64,000 nt of DNA from JACCTU01 sp963798985 (GCA_963798985.1 CAWCVL010000007.1:248001-312000); one strand, 5' to 3'. Counted from the first letter of the stretch, positions 29,165-38,521 are shown. The notes: generated by a model not told the origin, from the letters alone. Made by a program: numbers and translations.

Positions 29165-29994
29165 GGACCGAGACCTTTCCGACCGCGCGGCAGTTGGCCC
29201 TCAGCGTCAAGCTGCCGCGCGGCGACATCGAGGTCGAGACGGCCGACGTGCAGGAGACGACGGTGACGATGACCGGCGACACCGACCGCGCGGACCGGCA
29301 GATCGAGGAAACCGTGATCAAGCTCGACGACCGCGGTGACCTCGACGAGCTCGTGATCGACTCCGACCCGGACGACTTCGCGTGGGGGAGCGACCGGATC
29401 AAGGTCGCGATCTCCTTCTCAGGCCGCCGCGACAAGGTTCGCATCCGCGTCGTTGCGCCGCACGGCACGAACCTGACCGTCGCGACGGGCGCCGCGGACC
29501 TCCGCGCGAACGGCCGCTTCGGCGAGATCGAGACGAAGACGGGCTCGGGCGACATCGCGATCGGCGAGGTCGAGCGCGACGCCCAGATCAAGGTCGCGAG
29601 CGGCGACGTCAAGATCGAACGCGTCGGCGGCTCCCTCAAGGTCCAAACCGCTGCAGGCGACCTTCGCGCGGGGCCTGTTGGCGGCAGTGCGGAGATCAAG
29701 ACCGCAGCGGGCGACGTCAGCCTCGCAGAGGTCGGCCACGACGTCGTCGTCACGAGTGCTTCGGGCGATCTTCACGTCGGCTCGGTCACGCAGGGCAAGG
29801 TTGCGCTCAAGTCCGTCTCCGGCGACATGGTCGTCGGTGTCAAGCGCGGCTCGCGCGTCTGGATGGACGTCAAGACCGTGACGGGCAGCGCCCGCTCCGA
29901 TCTCGACTCGGACGGCGGCGACGACGGCGAAGGTCCGCTCGTCGAGCTGAAGGCGACCGCCATGTCAGGCGACATCCGCATCCTCCGCGCGTAG
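29161..29994 (+). CDS. DUF4097 beta-strand repeat protein
   Basis: 277 residues made of repeating strands of about 17-20 residues with G-D turns: GSGDIAIGEVERDAQIKV, ASGDVKIERVGGSLKVQT, AAGDLRAGPVGGSAEIKT, AAGDVSLAEVGHDVVVTS and ASGDLHVGSVTQGKVALKS. This is the DUF4097 pattern, predicted to fold as a beta-solenoid-like sheet. No signal peptide or membrane helix is seen, so it is probably cytosolic. The molecular function of the family is unknown. It overlaps the preceding 34-residue gene and lies 4 bp before an MFS transporter. Confidence 0.88.
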   Translation: MRTETFPTARQLALSVKLPRGDIEVETADVQETTVTMTGDTDRADRQIEETVIKLDDRGDLDELVIDSDPDDFAWGSDRIKVAISFSGRRDKVRIRVVAPHGTNLTVATGAADLRANGRFGEIETKTGSGDIAIGEVERDAQIKVASGDVKIERVGGSLKVQTAAGDLRAGPVGGSAEIKTAAGDVSLAEVGHDVVVTSASGDLHVGSVTQGKVALKSVSGDMVVGVKRGSRVWMDVKTVTGSARSDLDSDGGDDGEGPLVELKATAMSGDIRILRA

Positions 29995-29998
29995 GCAC

Positions 29999-31237
29999 AT
30001 GGCGACGGGATCGCGCCGTCCGCTTGTCGCACTGCTCACCGCGGACGCGATCTCGCTCTCCGGCAACGCGATGGGGTTCGTGGCGATCCCGTGGTTCGTC
30101 CTCGAGACGACGGGGAGCGCGACGTTGACCGGCATCGTCGCAGCGCTGACCTTTGCGCCGACCGTGCTCGCCACGTTCTTCGGCGGAGCGATCGTCGACC
30201 GGCTGGGCTTCCGCCGCACGAGCGTGATGGCGGACGTCGCGAGCGGCGTCACCGTCGCCGCGATCCCGCTGATCCACGCGACCGTCGGGATCGAGCTCTG
30301 GCAGCTCTTCGTCCTCGTCTTTCTGGGCGCGCTGTTCGATGCGCCCGGAGCGACGGCGCGGCGCTCGTTGCTACCCGACCTTGTCGAGCTCGCTGGGACG
30401 AGGCTCGAGCGCGCGACCGGGATCAACGGCGCGATCCAGCGCGGCTCGCTGCTCGTGGGCGCTCCGATCGCGGGGCTCCTCGTCGCGACGATCGGCGCGA
30501 CGAACGTCCTGTGGCTGAACGCTGCGACATTCGCGGTGTCGGCGCTGCTCGTCGTCCGCCTCGTCCCGGCGTTGGCGCCGCACCTGCACCCGGACGCGAC
30601 TCCGCCCGGCCGCTACTTCTCCGAGTTGCTCACCGGAGTCCGCTTCGTCGCGCGGGACCCACTGATCCGGATGGTCGTGCTGATCGTGTTCACCACTAAC
30701 TTCCTCGACGCGCCGTTCCCGGTCATCTTCCCGGCGTTCGCCATGGAGGCGTTCGGGAGCGCCGTCTACCTCGGCGTGATGCTCGGCGTCTTCGGGGGTG
30801 CGGCGCTGATCGGCTCGCTCGCGTACAGCGCCGTCGGGCATCGGCTGCCACGCCGCCAGACGTTCGTGTTCTCGTTCCTGCTCGCGGCGCTGCCGTACCT
30901 GGCGCTCTCGCTGCTGCCGTCGCTCCCGGTCACGCTGGTCCTGATGGCCGTGTGGGGGCTCGCCTCCGGGCCGCTGAACCCTGTGTTGCAAACCGTCGCC
31001 TACGAGCGAATACCGGCCCACATGCGCGGGCGTGTCCTCGGCGCGACGATCGCCGGGGCGTACCTCGCGATCCCCGCGGGCGCGGTGCTCGGAGGGCTGG
31101 CCGTCGAGTACTTCGGCGTTGCGGCAACGCTGTTCGGGATCGGCGTCTGCTACCTCGCGGTGACGCTGACCGGCGTCTTCAACCGGACGCTCCGGCAGAT
31201 GGATCCCGATCCGGAGCCGGAGCCTGCCGCCGCGTGA
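29999..31237 (+). CDS. MFS transporter (drug efflux-type, 12 TM)
   Basis: 412 residues, with hydrophobic helices throughout. Hallmarks: GNAMGFVAIPWFVLETTGSA in the first helices, GGAIVDRLGFRRTSVMADV (the MFS A-motif loop between helices 2 and 3) and MRGRVLGATIAGAYLAIPAGA in the C-terminal half. It resembles the MefA/enterobactin-exporter-like group common in actinobacteria. The substrate is unknown. The stop overlaps the GTG of a second related transporter, with which it may act or from which it duplicated. Confidence 0.88.
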   Translation: MATGSRRPLVALLTADAISLSGNAMGFVAIPWFVLETTGSATLTGIVAALTFAPTVLATFFGGAIVDRLGFRRTSVMADVASGVTVAAIPLIHATVGIELWQLFVLVFLGALFDAPGATARRSLLPDLVELAGTRLERATGINGAIQRGSLLVGAPIAGLLVATIGATNVLWLNAATFAVSALLVVRLVPALAPHLHPDATPPGRYFSELLTGVRFVARDPLIRMVVLIVFTTNFLDAPFPVIFPAFAMEAFGSAVYLGVMLGVFGGAALIGSLAYSAVGHRLPRRQTFVFSFLLAALPYLALSLLPSLPVTLVLMAVWGLASGPLNPVLQTVAYERIPAHMRGRVLGATIAGAYLAIPAGAVLGGLAVEYFGVAATLFGIGVCYLAVTLTGVFNRTLRQMDPDPEPEPAAA

Positions 31238-32484
31238 CCGCTCCGACCCTCCGCCGGCGCGACCTCTTCCGCAACCCGGGGCTGATCGGGATCCTTGCCC
31301 GCGAGGTCGTCTCGCTCACCGGCTCGCAGATGACGTGGGTCGCGTTGCCGTGGTTCGTGCTCACGACGTCGGGCTCGGCAACCCGGATGACGATCGTGCT
31401 CGCAGTCGAGGCGGCTGCCGTCGCGCTCGGCGGGCTCGCCGGAGGGCTCGCGACGCGCCTCGGGGCGCGGCGCACGATGCTGATCTGCGACGGCGTGCGG
31501 GCACCGCTGATGGCGGCGATCCCGCTGCTGCACATGGCCGACGCGTTGAGCTTCCCCCTCCTCCTGGTCCTCGTCGCGGGAGTCGGCGTCTTCGCCACGC
31601 CCTCGTTCGCATCCAAGACGTCGCTGCTGCCGGACCTCGTCGGCGAGGACGAGGCGAGACTGGGGGAGGCAAACGCTCTGCTGCAGACCGCGAACCGCCT
31701 CGCCGCGCTGCTCGGCCCGCCGATCGCGGGAGTCTTGATCGGAGTGTTCGGTGCGACCGAGGTGCTGCTGATCGACGCGGCGACGTTCGCGGTCGGTTTT
31801 CTGCTCACCGCAACGCTCGTGCACGCGCCGGGCATCGTCGCCGAGCCGGACGCGCCGAAGGAGCACGCCTTCCGTGCCGTGTACGACTTCCTCTCGAAGG
31901 ACCCGCTCCTCCGACCGTGGTCTGCAGTGCTGATCCTCGGCGACGTGATCTGGCTCGCGCTCTTCGCCGCGCTGCCGGTGCTCGTGCTCGAGCGCTTCGG
32001 CGACGAGCCCGAGGTCGTGGGCCTGACGTTCGCCGGCTTCGGCCTTGGCGCCGTCGTCGGCGGGGTGATCGCGTTCCGGCTCGTAGGATCGGTGGACCGC
32101 ATCCTGCTCGCGAGCCTCGGGGAGATCGGCATGGCCTTGCCGCTCTGGCTCCTGCTCGTCCATGCGAGTCCCGTGTGGCTCGCCGTCGCGTTCGCGATCG
32201 CCGGGCTCGCCAACGGTCTCGTCAACCCGGCTCTCCACACGATCGTGCAGTTACGCACCCCGCGCGAGCTGCGCACGAAGGTCTACTCAGTGGTGATCAC
32301 CGCGACGGCCGTCCTCGGACCGGTCGCGCTCGTCGCCACAGGCCCCGCGCTCGAGCGCTTCGGCGTCGACTCGACGCTCGCGGTGCTCGTCGCGATCAAC
32401 ACGGTGCTCGTGCTCCTGTTCTCCTTTGCCGGACTGCGTTTCCGCGCGGCCGGTCGCGAGATCGCAGCGGTTGAGCCGAGCTAG
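31234..32484 (+). CDS. MFS transporter, paralogue of the preceding gene
   Basis: GTG at 31234 overlaps the preceding TGA (GTGA). About 416 residues. It shares the block SLTGSQMTWVALPWFVLTTSGSA and the A-motif loop GGLATRLGARRTMLICDGVRAP with its neighbours at 29999 and 33149, so all three are paralogues. The ending is hydrophilic. It is last in the RHH operon; the convergent TetR gene lies immediately beyond. Efflux of small molecules is the family role, with substrate unknown. Confidence 0.87.
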   Translation: MTAPTLRRRDLFRNPGLIGILAREVVSLTGSQMTWVALPWFVLTTSGSATRMTIVLAVEAAAVALGGLAGGLATRLGARRTMLICDGVRAPLMAAIPLLHMADALSFPLLLVLVAGVGVFATPSFASKTSLLPDLVGEDEARLGEANALLQTANRLAALLGPPIAGVLIGVFGATEVLLIDAATFAVGFLLTATLVHAPGIVAEPDAPKEHAFRAVYDFLSKDPLLRPWSAVLILGDVIWLALFAALPVLVLERFGDEPEVVGLTFAGFGLGAVVGGVIAFRLVGSVDRILLASLGEIGMALPLWLLLVHASPVWLAVAFAIAGLANGLVNPALHTIVQLRTPRELRTKVYSVVITATAVLGPVALVATGPALERFGVDSTLAVLVAINTVLVLLFSFAGLRFRAAGREIAAVEPS

Positions 32485-32500
32485 CGCTCGGCTGTCAGCG

Positions 32501-33110
32501 TCAGCCCGCCGACGAGCGTCGCCGCGATCGCGGCGTAGGACGAGTACGGGGCGTCGGTGCCACACCTCGCTCCACGAGCTCGGCGAGGGCATCCAGGTCG
32601 GGCATCGGGTCGCCCATCGTCCGCCTGAGCGCCAGGCCGTTGGCGACGAGGCTGAGGAAGACGGCCGTCGATTCCAGCGGCACGTCGCCGCGGACGCCTT
32701 GTGCTTCGAGCCGGTCGAGCCGGTCCTGCCGGTGCTCCTGCAGCTTCGCCTCGGCGTTCGCGACGAGCTCCTCGAACGCCGGGATCGGTGTGGACCCGTC
32801 GAGCGGCCTCGAGCTGGACGCCGAGCCAGTCGGGATCCTCGTGTGCGATCTCTTCGAGCAGGGCGCGAAAGCCCTGCTCGAGCCAGATCTCCGTCAGCCG
32901 CCTGTTCGACTCGACGGCGAGCTCGAGGAAGATCGCCTGCTTGTTCGGGAAGTAGTTGAAGATCGCGCCGCGCGAGAGGCCGGTGACCTCCTCCAGCAAC
33001 GCGACGGTCGTCCCCTCGTAGCCGTGGCGGGCGAAGGCCCGCTGGGCGCCCTCGAGGATCTGGGCGCGGCGGCGCTCCTTGTGGGCCTCGGAGACCTTCG
33101 GCATCTCCAC
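32501..33110 (-). CDS. TetR-family repressor, one frameshift
   Basis: GTG at 33110 or ATG at 33104 opens MPKVSEAHKERRRAQILEGA. A TetR HTH follows: AFARHGYEGTTVALLEEVTGLSRGAIFNYFPNKQAIFLELAV. Near 32793 the frame is lost; continuing in the next frame gives FEELVANAEAKLQEHRQDRLDRLEAQ and VPLESTAVFLSLVANGLALRRTMGDPMPDLDALAELVERG, a normal TetR ligand domain ending at TGA 32501-32503. A one-base error is likely. It is divergent from the MFS gene at 33149 across 38 bp that hold a palindrome, so it should repress that transporter and itself. Confidence 0.85.
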
Positions 33111-33112
33111 AC

Positions 33113-33141
33113 TTTACAAAACCGTACGGACGTTTTATTAT
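33113..33141 (+). promoter_or_regulatory. Promoter and TetR operator of the MFS gene at 33149
   Basis: TTTACA (33113-33118), 17-bp spacer, TATTAT (33136-33141), GTG 7 nt further at 33149: a near-consensus leaderless promoter. The spacer contains the palindrome CCGTACGG (33122-33129) flanked by AAAA and TTTT, a plausible TetR site where binding would block RNA polymerase. Confidence 0.7.
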
Positions 33142-33148
33142 CTCGGGC

Positions 33149-34373
33149 GTGACCAGGCCGAATCGCACCGCCGTCAGCGCGCTCGTCGTCGCCGAGACTC
33201 GTGTCGGTCCTCGGCACCCGCATGACCTACCTCGCACTGCCGTGGTTCGTCCTCGTCACGACGGGCTCCGCGGGGAAGATGTCCCTCGTCCTCGCGGCGG
33301 AGATCCTGCCGATGGCCCTCCTCGGGATTCCGAGCGGCACGGTCGTCGAGAAGCTCGGAGGCCGGACGACGATGCTCGTCAGCGACCTCGCGCGCGCGCC
33401 GATCATGGCGTCGATCCCCTTGCTGTACGCGGCCGACATGCTGTCGTTCCCGCTGCTGCTCGGGCTCGTCGCGTTGCTCGGCTCGTTCATGCCGCCGTAC
33501 TTCGCGGCGCAGCGGGTCGTCTTGCCCGAGCTCGTCGGAGAGGACGAGCGCCTGATCTCGCAGGGCAGCAGCCTGATCGAGGGTGGGATGGCGTTCTCCG
33601 CGCTGATCGGGCCGGCGCTCGCCGGCCTGCTGATTCCGCTGATCGGCGCGCCGAACGTTCTCTACGTCGACGCGGCGACCTTCCTCGTCTCGTTTCTGAT
33701 CGTCCTCACGCTCGTCCCGAAGCGCAAGCCGCTCCGCGCGCCGGCGCAGCGAGGCCTGCTCGCCGGGCTTCGGTTCGTCGTCCGCGACGGGCTGATCGGG
33801 CCGCTGACGGCCACGGTCGCGGGCTTCGGCTTCGTCGTCACTGCCCTGTCGGCGTCGCTCGCGTTCTTCGCGTACGAGCAGTTCGAGAGCTCGCGGATCG
33901 CCGGCCTGTTCTTCGCGGCGCTCGGCGCCGGGACGCTCGTCGGCACCGTCTGCGCAGTCTTCGTCGTCCGGCGGGTCGCGCCGCTCAAGCTGGCCGCGTT
34001 CGGGATCCTCGCGTTCGCGGTGCCACTCTGGGTGCTGCCGCTGACGTCGCAGGCCTGGCTCGTGATGGTCGCGCTCTTCACGGCGACGCTCTTCACGCCG
34101 CTCGTCAACGGCCCGATCATGGGCGTCCTCACCGCGCGCACTCCCGAGGCGCTCCGGCCCAAGGTGATGACGGCGATCATCTCGCTGCACACGGTCGCCG
34201 CGCCACTCGGCTTCATCGTCGCTGGGCAGGTCCTCGACCGCTGGGGGGTCGACCCGGTCTTCTTCGGCGTCGCCGCAGGCGTGTCGCTGCTCTCGCTCGT
34301 GTTCGCGACGATCGCGCTACGGCACCGAGACGACGTGCCGGTGCTCCCGGAAGTGCCCGCAGTCGCCCACTAG
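33149..34373 (+). CDS. MFS transporter under TetR control, one frameshift at the N-terminus
   Basis: GTG at 33149 gives VTRPNRTAVSALVVAE, then the frame shifts near 33196. Removing one A from GCCGAGACTCGTG restores AELVSVLGTRMTYLALPWFVLVTTGSAG. That block aligns with the two transporters upstream and supports the repair. The rest is intact: GTVVEKLGGRTTMLVSDLARAP (A-motif loop), repeated helices, and RPKVMTAIISLHTVAAPLGF. About 408 residues, 12 helices. The divergent TetR gene points to inducible efflux; the inducer and substrate are unknown. Confidence 0.87.
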
Positions 34374-34393
34374 GGCGGCGGTACCCTGTCGCG

Positions 34394-36397
34394 GTGCCGC
34401 CGTTCAAGACCGCAGCCGCCTACAAGCCGCTGGGCGACCAGCCCCGCGCGGTCGCGGAGCTCACCGAGGGCGTTCTCGCCGGAGAGCGATACCAGACGAT
34501 GCTGGGCGCCACCGGCACCGGCAAGACGGCCACGATGGCGTGGATCGTCGAAGAGGTCCAGAAGCCGACGCTCGTGATCGCGCACAACAAGACGTTGGCG
34601 GCCCAGCTCTGCAACGAGTTCCGCGAGTTTTTCCCGACCAACGCGGTCGAGTACTTCGTCTCGTACTACGACTACTACCAGCCCGAGGCGTACGTTCCGC
34701 AGGCCGACCTCTACATCGAGAAGGACTCCTCGCAGAACGACGACATCGCGCGACTGCGTCTCGCGGCGACGTCCTCGCTGTTCACGCGCAGGGACGTGAT
34801 CGTCGTCGCGTCGGTCTCGTGCATCTACGGGCTCGGGTCGCCGGAGGAGTGGCGTGAGCGCGTGCTGATCCTCGAGGTGGGGGAGCAGCACGACCGAGAC
34901 GTCGTCCTGCGCAAGCTGATCGACTCGGCCTACGCGCGGAACGACGCAGTGCTCGGCCGCGGGCGCTTCCGCGTCAAGGGCGACGTCCTCGAGATCCAGC
35001 CCGCGAACCAGGAGACCGCGTACCGCATCTCCTTCTTCGGCGACGAGGTCGAGGCGGTCACGCACTTCGACCCGTTGACCGGGGAGGTGCTCGCGAAGCT
35101 CGACAACATCGCGATCTGGCCGGCGACGGAGTACGTCACGTCGCGCCCGACGATCGAGCGCGCGGTCGTCGACATCCGGCACGAGCTCGAGGAGCGGCTC
35201 AAGGTGCTCGAAGGGGAAGGGAAGATGCTCGAGGCGCATCGCCTGCGTCAGCGCACCGAGTACGACCTCGAGATGATGAAGGAGCTCGGGTTCTGCTCGG
35301 GGATCGAGAACTACTCGCGGATCCTCGAGGGCCGAGCGCCCGGGACGCACCCGTTTACGCTGCTCGACTACTTCCCGAAGGACATGCTGATCTTCGTCGA
35401 CGAGTCGCACCAGACGGTCCCGCAGATCGGCGGGATGTACGAGGGCGACCGCTCGCGCAAGCAGACGCTCGTCGACTACGGCTTCCGCTTGCCGTCCGCG
35501 CTCGACAACCGGCCCCTCCGCTTCGACGAGTTCCTCCAGCGTGGACATCAGATGGTGTTCGTCTCGGCGACGCCAGGCCCGTTCGAGCTTCGAAACTCGA
35601 CGCGGATCGCGGAGCAGCTGATCCGCCCGACCGGGATCGTGGATCCAGAGGTCGAGCTACGCGCGACGAAGAACCAGATCGACGATCTCCTCAACGAGAT
35701 CCGCCGGCGCGAACAGGTGGGCGAGCGCGTGCTCGTCACGACGCTGACGAAGAAGATGTCCGAAGACCTGACCGACTATCTCCTCGAGTCGGGCGTGAAG
35801 GCGCGCTACCTGCACTCCGAGATCGACACGCTCGAGCGGATCCAGATCATCCGCGAGCTGCGGCTCGGCGACTACGACGTCCTCGTCGGCGTCAACCTCC
35901 TGCGCGAGGGACTCGACCTACCCGAGGTCTCGCTCGTCGCGATCCTCGACGCCGACAAGGAAGGCTTCCTGCGGGGCCAGACGGCGTTGATCCAGACGAT
36001 CGGCCGAGCGGCGCGCAACATCAACGGGAAAGTGTTGATGTACGCGGACAAGCTGACCGAGGCGATCAAGCACGCGCTCGAGGAGACCAACCGACGGCGC
36101 GCGATCCAGCTCGCCTACAACGAGGAGCACGGCATCACGCCGGAGTCGATCGTCAAGGGAGTCTCCGACATCGCCGAGTTCCTGACCCTGGAGTCGCCTA
36201 CCGTTCCGGGCCGCCGCCGCCGTGGGCAGCAGAAGGTCGAGGGCCTGTCACCCGACGAGCTCCACCGCCTGCTGATCACGCTCGAGGAGGAGATGTTCGC
36301 GGCGGCCGAGGAGCTGCGCTTCGAGTACGCGGCGAAGCTCCGCGACGAGATCAAGTCGCTCAGGCGCGAGCTCGACGCCGCGCGCCAGCCCGTCTAG
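34394..36397 (+). CDS. uvrB: UvrABC excision nuclease subunit B
   Basis: GTG at 34394; 667 residues, standard length. Motifs: GDQPRAVAELTEG, Walker A GATGTGKTATMAW, the beta-hairpin region YYDYYQPEAYVPQADLYIEK, the DESHQTVPQIGGM helicase motif, VLVGVNLLREGLDLPEVSLV, QTIGRAARN and a C-terminal UVR domain (LEEEMFAAAEELRFEYAAKLRDEI) that binds UvrC. It verifies damage after UvrA loading. A -10-like TACCCT (34382-34387) ends 6 nt before the start, indicating leaderless transcription. uvrA is 2.2 kb downstream on the same strand. Confidence 0.97.
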   Translation: MPPFKTAAAYKPLGDQPRAVAELTEGVLAGERYQTMLGATGTGKTATMAWIVEEVQKPTLVIAHNKTLAAQLCNEFREFFPTNAVEYFVSYYDYYQPEAYVPQADLYIEKDSSQNDDIARLRLAATSSLFTRRDVIVVASVSCIYGLGSPEEWRERVLILEVGEQHDRDVVLRKLIDSAYARNDAVLGRGRFRVKGDVLEIQPANQETAYRISFFGDEVEAVTHFDPLTGEVLAKLDNIAIWPATEYVTSRPTIERAVVDIRHELEERLKVLEGEGKMLEAHRLRQRTEYDLEMMKELGFCSGIENYSRILEGRAPGTHPFTLLDYFPKDMLIFVDESHQTVPQIGGMYEGDRSRKQTLVDYGFRLPSALDNRPLRFDEFLQRGHQMVFVSATPGPFELRNSTRIAEQLIRPTGIVDPEVELRATKNQIDDLLNEIRRREQVGERVLVTTLTKKMSEDLTDYLLESGVKARYLHSEIDTLERIQIIRELRLGDYDVLVGVNLLREGLDLPEVSLVAILDADKEGFLRGQTALIQTIGRAARNINGKVLMYADKLTEAIKHALEETNRRRAIQLAYNEEHGITPESIVKGVSDIAEFLTLESPTVPGRRRRGQQKVEGLSPDELHRLLITLEEEMFAAAEELRFEYAAKLRDEIKSLRRELDAARQPV

Positions 36398-36404
36398 GTC
36401 GGGC

Positions 36405-36689
36405 GTGGACGTCCTCGTCTTCATCCTGCTGGTCGCGCTGAGCGCGTTGCTCGTGGGCGGGCTCGCGAGGCTCGCAGTTCCCGGCCCCGACCCGATGTCG
36501 ATCTGGCGCACGGTGGCCTTCGGCATCGTCGGGTCGCTCCTCGGAGGGCTGGTCGCCGGCCTATTCGATGTCGGCGGAACCGGCGGGGTCTTTCTGCTCT
36601 CCCTGACCGGAGCGGTCGTGCTGCTGATCCTCTACCGCCGCGTATTCCAGGGACGGGGGATCACCGGGCCTGGTTCGAGACGGCCCTAG
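36405..36689 (+). CDS. Small GlsB/YeaQ-like membrane protein
   Basis: GTG at 36405, 8 bp after the uvrB stop; 94 residues with three hydrophobic segments. The pattern (GGLARLAVPGPDPMSIWRT, then FGIVGSLLGGLVAGLF) matches the GlsB/YeaQ/YmgE (transglycosylase-associated) family: helix, LxPGpdpm loop, helix, helix. Probably cotranscribed with uvrB. Family members are linked to envelope stress; the biochemical role is unknown. Confidence 0.7.
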   Translation: MDVLVFILLVALSALLVGGLARLAVPGPDPMSIWRTVAFGIVGSLLGGLVAGLFDVGGTGGVFLLSLTGAVVLLILYRRVFQGRGITGPGSRRP

Positions 36690-36724
36690 CGTTTCGCGTC
36701 CCACACCGGGGGAATCTCAGGGGC

Positions 36725-36970
36725 ATGGAATGGATATGGCTCATCATCGTTGGTGCGATCGTCGGTGCCCTCGGCCGGTTCATCAATCCCGGCCGTGACC
36801 CGATGGGGTGGATCGTGACGATCCTCCTCGGGATCGCCTCCCTGATCGTCGCAGGGCTGATCTTCGGCGGCGCGCTGCAGTTCATCGTCGGAGTGATCGT
36901 CGCGATCATCCTCGTCACCGTGTACGGACGGGTGATGGGCGGTCGCGAGCGCGCTGTAACGGCGCCCTAG
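36725..36970 (+). CDS. GlsB/YeaQ/YmgE-family membrane protein
   Basis: 81 residues: MEWIWLIIVGAIVGALGRFI, NPGRDPMGWIVTILLGIASL, then a third helix (LQFIVGVIVAIILVTVYGRV). This is a textbook GlsB-family protein and a paralogue of the preceding gene, sharing the PGxDPM loop. Its stop overlaps the stop of the convergent phosphoesterase gene. Function unknown beyond membrane localisation. Confidence 0.85.
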   Translation: MEWIWLIIVGAIVGALGRFINPGRDPMGWIVTILLGIASLIVAGLIFGGALQFIVGVIVAIILVTVYGRVMGGRERAVTAP

Positions 36971-37788
36971 GAAACGGGATCGACTGTCAGGGGCTCACGG
37001 CCCCGCGGAAACCTCCGCACTGCCGTGAGCCCCCAGTCGTCCGCACGCCAGATGTACGTGTGGATGGTCAGCGACCCCTCGTCGATCTCGTAGAGATGGA
37101 GGCCGCGCGCTTCGCCGCGGCGATGCGGGCGAGGCTGCCCGAGCCCCGGCGCGATCGAGACGACGACGGCGCGTACGTCACCCTCGGTGACCTCGAACTC
37201 GCGCCGCTCGCTGATCGCCGCCTGATGAATGTGCCCCGCGAGAATCAGCTCCGCGCCGGAGTCGACGAGCGTCGCGAGCACGCGGTTCCGCTCAGCGACC
37301 GGCTTCTTCGTCGAGCGCCAGGGCGCGCCGAGCAGGTGGTGGTGGAGTGCGACGATCTTGAACGAGCTGTCCGGCGCCGCGGTTAGCGTCTCGCACGCGC
37401 GGCGCAGGTGCTCCCTGCGGAGCGCCCCGCTCTGGTGCCGCCACGGCCGAACCGAGTTCAGGCCGAGCACGAAGAGCCCGTCGGAGCTGTAGGTCGGCTC
37501 GGTGGTCTCCCAAAGCCGCTCGAATTCCCGCCACGGTCCGGTGAAGCGCGCCGGGAAGGTGTACGGGATGTCGTGGTTCCCGGGGATCGCGAGCACCGGC
37601 GGGCCGAGCGAGCGAAGGAACGTCGCGGCCCGCTCGTGCTGGTCGCGCCGGCCCCGGTGCGTCAGGTCCCCGCTCGCGATCACCAACTCCGGGTCGAGCC
37701 GCTCCAGGAGCGCCTTGACGGCGCGATCGAGGTCGGGGTCCTCGTGGGTGCCGAAATGAAGGTCAGAGACGTGGAAAACGCGTGTCAT
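36967..37788 (-). CDS. Calcineurin-like metallophosphoesterase
   Basis: 273 residues from the ATG at 37788. All five metallophosphoesterase motifs are present in order: DLHFG (9-13), GDLTHRG (about 60), GNHD (about 92), the HHH of IVALHHHLLG (about 165) and GHIHQ (about 205). It resembles the CpdA/Icc-like group of cytosolic phosphodiesterases, so cyclic nucleotides or related phosphodiesters are candidates. No signal peptide. The C-terminal segment is beta-rich. Divergent from the small gene at 37821. Confidence 0.88.
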   Translation of the reverse strand: MTRVFHVSDLHFGTHEDPDLDRAVKALLERLDPELVIASGDLTHRGRRDQHERAATFLRSLGPPVLAIPGNHDIPYTFPARFTGPWREFERLWETTEPTYSSDGLFVLGLNSVRPWRHQSGALRREHLRRACETLTAAPDSSFKIVALHHHLLGAPWRSTKKPVAERNRVLATLVDSGAELILAGHIHQAAISERREFEVTEGDVRAVVVSIAPGLGQPRPHRRGEARGLHLYEIDEGSLTIHTYIWRADDWGLTAVRRFPRGREPLTVDPVS

Positions 37789-37820
37789 GTCGGCCGGAGC
37801 AGGCTATACAGTGATCGAGA

Positions 37821-38057
37821 ATGAACGAGTCGCCCGAAGTCTTCGACGACCTCTACCTCGGCCTGCGCGCGGGCGGGGCGATGCGCAAGCAGCGGCGCGG
37901 CGAGCCGCTCACCGCCGAGGAGAAAGAGGTGCTCGGCCGCTGGCAGCGCCTTTCGACCGCGCGCAAGTCGCTGGCGCTCGGAGCCTTCGCGGTCGGCACG
38001 TTCGGCCTCGGCTTGACCCTCGGCGGCCTGATCTTCGGTCGCTGGCGCCGGGCCTAG
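37821..38057 (+). CDS. Small one-TM protein of unknown function
   Basis: 78 residues: a charged N-terminal half (MNESPEVFDDLYLGLRAGGA, then KQRRGEPLTAEEKEVLGRWQ) and one C-terminal hydrophobic helix (LALGAFAVGTFGLGLTLGGLIF) ending GRWRRA. The residue composition is typical of coding sequence and a TATACA (37805-37810) lies 10 nt upstream, compatible with leaderless expression. No family recognised. It precedes the PH-domain gene by 32 bp. Confidence 0.65.
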   Translation: MNESPEVFDDLYLGLRAGGAMRKQRRGEPLTAEEKEVLGRWQRLSTARKSLALGAFAVGTFGLGLTLGGLIFGRWRRA

Positions 38058-38089
38058 CGCAGGAAACGAAAAACCGCCCCAGAAGGACG

Positions 38090-38521
38090 ATGGTCCCGAT
38101 GTGGCAGCCCGAGGAGCAGACGTGCTGGGAGTCGCGGCGGCACGCGGTCGTCCTCGCGCGGCCGCTTGCGCGGGGGCTCACGCTCGGGCTTGGCGGGTTC
38201 GTCTGCTTCGTCGTCGGGTGGCCTGTGATGCTGGCTGCGCCGCTGCTGATCGCGCTCGGCGCGCTCGGGGCCGGCCTCTCCGTTTGGCGGTGGGAACGTA
38301 CGCGGGTCGTCATCACGACCGAGAAGCTGTTCGTCGTCCACGGCACCCTGCGAAGGCGGGCGGCCGCGATCCGGCTCGACCGGGTCGCCACGATCGAGGT
38401 CGAGCAGAGCCTGCTCGGGCGCGCGCTCGGCTACGGGACGCTCTCCGCCGGCGAGCTCGAGATCCCGTTCGTGCCGCAGCCGCGCGAGGTCGGAACGCTC
38501 GTCGCACGCCTCGGCGCGTAG
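38090..38521 (+). CDS. Membrane protein with bacterial PH domain (bPH2/DUF304)
   Basis: ATG at 38090 follows AGAAGGA; 143 residues. Two hydrophobic helices (LARGLTLGLGGFVCFVVGWPVMLAAPLLIALGA as a pair) precede a bPH2 domain: WERTRVVITTEKLFVVHGTLRRRAAAIRLDRVATIEVEQSLLGRALGYGTLSAG. This is the DUF304 pattern seen in YdbS/YdbT-like proteins. It ends REVGTLVARLGA. The family role is unclear. It lies between a small membrane protein and uvrA. Confidence 0.85.
   Translation: MVPMWQPEEQTCWESRRHAVVLARPLARGLTLGLGGFVCFVVGWPVMLAAPLLIALGALGAGLSVWRWERTRVVITTEKLFVVHGTLRRRAAAIRLDRVATIEVEQSLLGRALGYGTLSAGELEIPFVPQPREVGTLVARLGA

Noticed and set aside
32481..32500. TetR gene ending at 32481, overlapping the MFS stop
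   Set aside because: That requires a second indel; with one repair near 32793 the frame ends at 32501.
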